A program made the position numbers and the translations under genes. Shown piece after piece: positions 41,078 through 45,032 of a stretch of 45,032 nt of DNA. The first letter of the stretch is position 1, and every line of letters starts with the position of its first letter. Source of the stretch: an uncultured Clostridium sp. (GTDB lineage Bacteria > Bacillota > Clostridia > TANB77 > CAG-508); contig CAMMVE010000013.1 of assembly GCA_946500265.1 (NCBI GenBank), positions 1 to 45,032 of the forward strand, written 5' to 3'. The notes beneath the pieces were generated by a model, which was given only the letters and a program-made list of their open reading frames with translations, made no database searches and was not told where the DNA came from.

Positions 41078-41581
41078 TTATTCCCCTTTTTGAAAAAATT
41101 CTGCTGTTTTAAACTTCAACAATTTCGCCAAAATGGTATTTGGGAAAATGTTAATAACATTATTATATTTTTCAACTTCATTATTATATATTCTTCTAGC
41201 TGCTTGAATTTGATTTTCCATTTTAGTAAGATTTTTTTGTAAATTTAAAAACTGTTCATTTGCCTTTAGTTCTGGATAATTTTCTACAGTTAAAATAACA
41301 TCATTAAGCTCTTTTTCAAGCTTTTCGCCATTGGAAAGTTCTTTTGTTTTTAAGTATTCAGTTCTTAATTCTGTAATCTCCTCAAATATTTTCTCTTCAT
41401 ATTTTGCATATTCTTTAACACATGTCACTAAATTAGGTATTAAATCAAATCTTTGCGTTAAGTACACATCAATAGAAGATTTTGCATGTTCCACTTCATT
41501 TTGTCTTTTTATCATAACATTATATATTATAAGAAAATACATAAATATTATTGCCAAAATCACTCCAATTACAATTGCCAT
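41078..41581 (-). CDS. lemA: LemA family protein
   Basis: The 167-residue protein starts with one membrane helix (AIVIGVILAIIFMYFLIIYN), then VMIKRQNEVEHAKSSIDVYL and QRFDLIPNLVTCVKEYAKYE, the LemA signature, with ANEQFLNLQKNLTKMENQIQ and RRIYNNEVEKYNNVINIFP in the helical rod. The C-terminus KTAEFFQKGE is typical. LemA proteins are membrane-anchored with unknown molecular role; they are often paired with DUF3137. GGGGGATTAAT precedes the ATG. Confidence 0.93.
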   Translation of the reverse strand: MAIVIGVILAIIFMYFLIIYNVMIKRQNEVEHAKSSIDVYLTQRFDLIPNLVTCVKEYAKYEEKIFEEITELRTEYLKTKELSNGEKLEKELNDVILTVENYPELKANEQFLNLQKNLTKMENQIQAARRIYNNEVEKYNNVINIFPNTILAKLLKFKTAEFFQKGE

Positions 41582-41732
41582 ATTAATCCCCCTTTTTTAA
41601 CTCATTCGTCAAAATTATATCATATATTTTTAAATCACAATATGTTTTTTAATATTATTTTTAATTACTTTTAAATTTTTTTCCTAATTACTTCCTATCT
41701 TAATTAGGAAATCACTAAATTTAATAAATCTC

Positions 41733-41761
41733 TTGAAAATTTACAAAATACAATATATAAT
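41733..41761 (+). promoter_or_regulatory. Sigma-A promoter of hpf
   Basis: TTGAAA (41733-41738) and TATAAT (41756-41761) are 17 bases apart. Confidence 0.65.
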
Positions 41762-41807
41762 ATACTTACATTAAAACTAATGAACATATTTGGAAGGAGA
41801 GATTGTT

Positions 41808-42338
41808 ATGAATATTAAAATAACAAGTAAAGAATTAGTTGCTACAGATGCAATAAAAGATTATATTGAGAAAAAAGCTGAAAGATTAGTAAAATACTTT
41901 GGAGAAGAAATTGATGTTTATGCAACAATAAAAACAGAAGGAAGTGCTAAAGTTGCAGAAATGAGTATAAAAGCTGATTCAGAAGAATTCAGAGCTGTTA
42001 CTGCTCATAAAGATTTATATGCTGCAATTGATAAAGATATAGACATTCTTGAAGGCCAAGTAAGAAAAATGAAAACAAAAAAAGATAAGCAAAACATGAC
42101 TGAATCTATAAGAATTAAAGAAGAAATGAAATCTGATGACGCAGAGGTTTCAAATGAAATTGTTAAAGTTCTATATTATGATATAAAACCTATGACACCA
42201 GATGATGCAAAATTAAAATTACAAGAACAACCACAAAATAGATTTCTAGCATTCATAGATATTGATACTGGAAAAACAAATATAATTTATAGACTAAAAG
42301 ATAACAAAAACTTCGGTTTAGTAGAACCAGAAGGATAA
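41808..42338 (+). CDS. hpf: Ribosome hibernation promoting factor, long form
   Basis: The 176-residue protein joins the S30AE N-terminal domain (MNIKITSKELVATDAIKDYI; KVAEMSIKADSEEFRAVTAH) to the C-terminal dimerisation domain (VLYYDIKPMTPDDAKLKLQE; FLAFIDIDTGKTNIIYRLKD). The long form makes 100S ribosome dimers in stationary phase. GGAAGGAGAGATTGTT fixes the start at 41808; an in-frame ATG at 41790 would overlap that site. Single gene with its own promoter and terminator. Confidence 0.96.
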   Translation: MNIKITSKELVATDAIKDYIEKKAERLVKYFGEEIDVYATIKTEGSAKVAEMSIKADSEEFRAVTAHKDLYAAIDKDIDILEGQVRKMKTKKDKQNMTESIRIKEEMKSDDAEVSNEIVKVLYYDIKPMTPDDAKLKLQEQPQNRFLAFIDIDTGKTNIIYRLKDNKNFGLVEPEG

Positions 42339-42346
42339 AAATTTTC

Positions 42347-42388
42347 AAAAGCAACCTTTTAAAAAATTAATCTTAAAAGGTTGCTTTT
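42347..42388 (+). terminator. Terminator of hpf
   Basis: AAAAGCAACCTTTT and AAAAGGTTGCTTTT form a perfect 14-bp stem with a 14-base loop. It works in both directions, so it may also end the SASP transcript. Confidence 0.9.
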
Positions 42389-42455
42389 ATACGTGATGAG
42401 TAAAATATATAAGTATAAACTAATATTTTTTACTTTTATAAATTGTCACGCAAAA

Positions 42456-42656
42456 CTATTTCATTTGGCTTTCAGCTTGTTGGATTAACTTTCTAACCAT
42501 TTGTCCACCTATTTTACCAGCGTCTCTAGCTGATATATCTCCGTTATAACCTTGTTTTAAGTTTACACCAACTTCACTAGCCACCTCATATTTGAATTTG
42601 TTTAGAGCTTCTCTAGCTTCTGGAACAACTTTTGAATTGCTGTTTGTGTATGCCAT
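42456..42656 (-). CDS. Alpha/beta-type small acid-soluble spore protein
   Basis: The 66-residue protein has the SASP pattern: LNKFKYEVASEVGVNLKQGY, containing the GPR protease site (E-VASE), then YNGDISARDAGKIGGQMVRKL and LIQQAESQMK. These proteins coat and protect spore DNA in the forespore and are degraded at germination. The start at 42656 gives nine bases after GGAGG; ATG at 42662 is too close. A forespore (sigma-G) promoter is expected but I could not identify one with confidence. Confidence 0.95.
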   Translation of the reverse strand: MAYTNSNSKVVPEAREALNKFKYEVASEVGVNLKQGYNGDISARDAGKIGGQMVRKLIQQAESQMK

Positions 42657-42775
42657 TATCATTCACCTCCTAGAATGTGATAATATTTTTGTACTTTTGA
42701 AAAAGCTTAATTACTTTTTCATTAAATATGATGCACAATTATTTTTAAAATAAACTGGAAATTTTTGATAAATTC

Positions 42776-42803
42776 TTGTATTAATAAAATAAAATGATAT
42801 AAT
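42776..42803 (+). promoter_or_regulatory. Promoter of the HAD phosphatase gene
   Basis: TTGTAT (42776-42781) and TATAAT (42798-42803) are 16 bases apart; a second TATAAT follows eight bases later. Confidence 0.5.
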
Positions 42804-42881
42804 GATATAATCTAATTTGGTTATAATAATAATAACTTTAATTTAAAATGGCACCAAAAGAAGAAAGGAATGTAGTTATAT

Positions 42882-43751
42882 ATGTATAAATTAATTGCTA
42901 TAGACTTAGATGGAACATTACTTAATTCATATGGTATTGTTTCTGATGAAAATAAAAAAATTTTAAAAAATGCTATAAACAATGGCATCGAAATTGTATT
43001 AGCATCTGGAAGATCTTCAAATTCTGTTAAAAATATTGCAAATGAACTAGGAAACCTTAAATACACGATTTGCGGTAACGGTTCTTTAGTATATGATTTA
43101 CAAAATGAAGAAATAATATACGATAAATTTATTGATAAAAGAAAAGCTTTACAAATTATTTCAATATGCGAACAAAACAGTATTTATTATAATGTATATA
43201 CAGAAAATATGGTTATTGCAAAAACTTTAGAAAATAATGTTTTATTTTACCATCAAGAAAATGCTAATAAAACTGAAAGTAAGAAAACTAAAATTAATTT
43301 AGTTCAAGATATTTATTCATATGTTTCCAATTTAAAAAATGAGAATATATTAAAATTCACTATAAGTGATAGAAGCAATATTATTTTTAATAGTATTATT
43401 AGAAAACTTAGAGAAATTAAAAATATTGATGTTTTAGATGTGGCACATATGTCTAGAAAAATAATAAAATCTGGTACAGAAGATGTTTCTTTGGAATATT
43501 ATTATACAGAAATTACTAACGAAGGTGTAGATAAGTGGAATTCTATAAAATGGTTATGCTCTAAATTGGGAATTTCCGAAACTGATGTTATGGCTATTGG
43601 AGATAATATTAATGATAAGCTAATGATAGAAAATGCCGGACTTGGTATTGCTATGGGCAATAGTAATCCTTTTATTAAAAGTATTGCTGATAAAGTTGTA
43701 GCAAATAATAATGAAGATGGAGTTGCTGAAGCAATTTCAGAAATATTGTAA
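42882..43751 (+). CDS. Cof-type HAD-superfamily phosphatase
   Basis: The 289-residue protein has HAD motif I in IAIDLDGTLLNS (residues 5-16), motif II in VLASGRSS, Lys of motif III near WNSIKWLC, and motif IV in MAIGDNINDKLMIENAGLGI. The C2B-type cap lies between motifs II and III. Such enzymes hydrolyse sugar phosphates, flavin or pyridoxal phosphates; substrate not predictable. It is about 20 residues longer than the usual 270. AAGAAAGGAATG lies upstream. Single gene. Confidence 0.92.
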   Translation: MYKLIAIDLDGTLLNSYGIVSDENKKILKNAINNGIEIVLASGRSSNSVKNIANELGNLKYTICGNGSLVYDLQNEEIIYDKFIDKRKALQIISICEQNSIYYNVYTENMVIAKTLENNVLFYHQENANKTESKKTKINLVQDIYSYVSNLKNENILKFTISDRSNIIFNSIIRKLREIKNIDVLDVAHMSRKIIKSGTEDVSLEYYYTEITNEGVDKWNSIKWLCSKLGISETDVMAIGDNINDKLMIENAGLGIAMGNSNPFIKSIADKVVANNNEDGVAEAISEIL

Positions 43752-43767
43752 AATTCTAAGAGTTGTC

Positions 43768-43809
43768 GTGAAACTCGGGGACAGATTTAAATCCTCCCCA
43801 TTGTCTCAC
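43768..43809. repeat. GGGGACAGATTTAA repeat, copy 3
   Basis: GTGAAACTCGGGGACAGATT is followed by AAATCCTCCCCATTGTCTCAC, forming an imperfect palindrome 16 bases after the HAD gene. Related to 32804-32844 and 34965-35001. Confidence 0.75.
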
Positions 43810-43898
43810 TACCTTTTTTTAACTGAATATATTTGAAATAAAATGCACAAACTATAATAAGATTATATAAAATATAAGAGATTATGGAGGTGCATTTT

Positions 43899-44105
43899 AT
43901 GGACAAGAAAAGAATTGATGAAATTAAACAGGCAGAAATAGAAAAGCAAAATGTTGGTGATAACAAGGATGTTATAAAAAATTCTAGCGAGCATTATGAA
44001 GATGTAACACAATATGGTGAATTTGTTACATCTTATTTCGCGTGGCTCCCACCTGAAAAACAAAAAGAAAGAGCAAAAGAAATAGACGATATGACAAAGA
44101 AGTAG
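43899..44105 (+). CDS. Small charged hypothetical protein
   Basis: The 68-residue protein begins MDKKRIDEIKQAEIEKQNVG and is soluble and strongly charged, with a SYFAWLPPEKQKERAKEIDD segment near the end. I do not recognise a family. GGAGGTGCATTTT gives a clear start at 43899; an in-frame ATG at 43884 overlaps that site. A possible terminator follows at 44135-44190. The size and charge suit a regulator or spore-type protein but nothing specific is visible. Confidence 0.7.
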   Translation: MDKKRIDEIKQAEIEKQNVGDNKDVIKNSSEHYEDVTQYGEFVTSYFAWLPPEKQKERAKEIDDMTKK

Positions 44106-44134
44106 AAAACATACAAGACATGTTGGGCAGGCAG

Positions 44135-44190
44135 CTCTGGATGGCTGGTTGCAGAAATAACTACAATACTTTCCAGAGAGCCTCTCTTTC
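44135..44190 (+). terminator. Possible terminator of the small charged protein gene
   Basis: CTCTGGA (44135-44141) and TCCAGAG (44172-44178) can pair, with a pyrimidine-rich TCTCTTTCTTTTT stretch behind. Weak loop, moderate support. Confidence 0.35.
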
Positions 44191-44280
44191 TTTTTACTGT
44201 CTACTTTTAAGGTAACAGTTCATTTTATCTCCTCTTTATAATTTCTTCGTTCTATACTATAATATTCTTCCTTTTATTGC

Positions 44281-44543
44281 TCAGAAAAAGGACAAACTAT
44301 CTATTTGTAGTTTGAGTTTTTCTTTTTCTCTCACTACTTTTAAATAGCTTGTCCTTTTTATTTTTTCTATATCACAAATAAAACTTGATTCTTCATCATT
44401 TCTTAAGTCTCTATTTGTTTTTATTCTATCTAATTCTTCTGTATAGTTCTTTTTTGATACTGATTGCGATATCCATGTTGAGTAAATTGTAGCTCTCTCT
44501 CTCTCTCTCTCTCTACAGTATCAACGATTTTAACATTTTTCAA
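44281..44543 (-). pseudogene. Degenerate or phase-variable ORF carrying an (AG)11 tract
   Basis: On the minus strand TTG at 44543, 11 bases after GGAG, opens LKNVKIVDTV and enters (AG)11 (44493-44514). With 11 units the frame stops soon after, at an AATTAG. With 10 or 13 units it would continue RATIYSTWISQSVSKKNYTE and on to a TGA at 44281, about 70 codons without a stop, with a charged C-terminus (VVREKEKLKLQIDSLSFF). No family recognised. It is either a gene remnant or a simple-sequence contingency locus in its off state. No ATG start is available. Confidence 0.4.
44493..44514. repeat. (CT)11 dinucleotide tract
   Basis: Eleven perfect CT units. This is the longest simple-sequence tract noticed in the window. 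Slippage here would change the frame of the minus-strand ORF at 44281-44543. The remaining non-coding stretch from 44560 to 44727 shows nothing recognised. Confidence 0.95.
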
Positions 44544-44727
44544 CTTTGTTTTTTCTCCTTCTTAATCTAGGCTTTATTTCTTTGTGTTCGCCTATTCTAT
44601 ACTTTAATTACAAATTAATTCTACCTTAACAGTATATATTTTGCAAGCATTTTTACTAAATTTCCAGAGAATTTGGTTACTATTTTGAGGATGGATTTTT
44701 TGAATGCTGGATTTTTTTGCAAAAGAC

Positions 44728-44756
44728 TTGCAAAACCTCTTTTTTTATGGTAAAAT
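44728..44756 (+). promoter_or_regulatory. Sigma-A promoter of rpsT
   Basis: TTGCAA (44728-44733) and TAAAAT (44751-44756) are 17 bases apart. Confidence 0.65.
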
Positions 44757-44799
44757 ATTATACGTTACATTTTATTTTACATAAAGGGAGGTGCAAAAT

Positions 44800-45032
44800 A
44801 TGCCAAACATTAAATCAGCTATAAAAAGAGTTAACGTTATTGAAAAGAAAACTTTAAGAAATAACATGATTAAATCAGCTTACAAAACAGCTATACGAAG
44901 ATTTGACGAAGCTGTAGAAAATAAAAATGTTGAAGAAGCTACAAAACTATTTTCTTTCGCTACTAAAAAAATAGATCAAGCTTGTACAAAAGGTGTTATT
45001 GTAAAAAACACAGCAGCTAGAAAAAAATCTAA
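44800..45032 (+). CDS. rpsT: 30S ribosomal protein S20 (bS20), 3' end cut off
   Basis: ATG at 44800, six bases after AAAGGGAGGTG, opens MPNIKSAIKRVNVIEKKTLR. The frame continues through NMIKSAYKTAIRRFDEAVEN and ends at the window edge in KNTAARKKS, with the conserved N-terminal PNIKSAIKR of S20 and the late KNxAARxKS. About 77 codons are visible; only the last few (usually RLAKxLN) are missing. S20 binds 16S rRNA in early 30S assembly. Single gene with its own promoter. Confidence 0.95.
   Translation, partial: MPNIKSAIKRVNVIEKKTLRNNMIKSAYKTAIRRFDEAVENKNVEEATKLFSFATKKIDQACTKGVIVKNTAARKKS

Noticed and set aside
41680..41712. Terminator before lemA
   Set aside because: The TTTCCTAATTA hairpin has A rather than T after it on the minus strand and no gene to terminate there; it may just be a relative of the 39875-39919 hairpin.
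42663..42775. Sigma-G promoter of the SASP gene
   Set aside because: Several CAT-like hexamers exist but none had a convincing -35 at the right distance; not reported as a feature.

Overview
The window is an AT-rich chromosomal segment of a spore-forming member of the Clostridia, probably an uncultured gut-type lineage. The evidence is the very low GC content, strong AGGAGG ribosome binding sites, sporulation genes (bofA, dpaA, an alpha/beta-type SASP), the Firmicutes-only genes yaaL, DUF951 and ctsR-mcsA-mcsB-clpC, a glmS ribozyme, a meso-DAP type MurE and a Gram-positive type IV pilus cluster without a secretin. No rRNA, tRNA, CRISPR array, transposase or phage gene is visible.

Layout. 1-3.1 kb: ssb (5' end only) and rpsF on the minus strand, then a long regulatory region holding a plus-strand terminator of an unseen transcript, an 11-bp-spaced TGTAA array, a sigma-A promoter, the glmS ribozyme and glmS. 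3.2-6.3 kb: bofA and yaaL (minus), serS and engB (plus). 6.4-11 kb: a foreign-looking small-gene cassette, DUF951, gltX and rnj, with two hairpin elements between gltX and rnj. 11.4-12.3 kb: a ROK kinase. 12.5-21.9 kb: a type IV pilus operon, pilMN(fused)-pilO-pilP-like-pilA-pilD-two minor pilins-pilB-pilT-pilC. 22-26.1 kb: uppP, dpaA, a membrane TPR protein and ppa. 26.3-27.5 kb: two GNAT acetyltransferases in a self-contained cassette. 27.5-31.4 kb: a trans-sulfuration PLP enzyme and a DapF-MurE fusion. 31.5-32.7 kb: two more small cassettes (a membrane protein and a cell-wall-binding-repeat protein). 32.9-34.6 kb: a frameshifted hemolysin III gene and ldh. 35-39.9 kb: the CtsR regulon operon with its operator. 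39.9-41.6 kb: lemA, a tiny membrane ORF and a DUF3137 gene. 41.7-45 kb: hpf, SASP, a Cof-type HAD phosphatase, a small unknown gene, a tract-containing degenerate or phase-variable ORF, and the start of rpsT.

Many of the genes serve cell-wall and translation supply. GlmS makes glucosamine-6-phosphate, DapF-MurE makes and adds meso-DAP, and UppP recycles the lipid carrier. SerS, GltX, EngB, S6, S20 and HPF serve translation. The most distinctive content is (i) the fused DapF-MurE and PilM-PilN proteins, (ii) matching TGTAA-N5 arrays upstream of glmS and of the pilus operon, (iii) at least four families of short palindromic intergenic elements, some reading into gene ends (bofA) or sitting at ribosome binding sites (clpC), and (iv) a dinucleotide-tract ORF that is one repeat unit out of frame. 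Nothing proves a wholly new multi-gene system. The repeat elements and the shared TGTAA arrays are the best candidates for undescribed biology.
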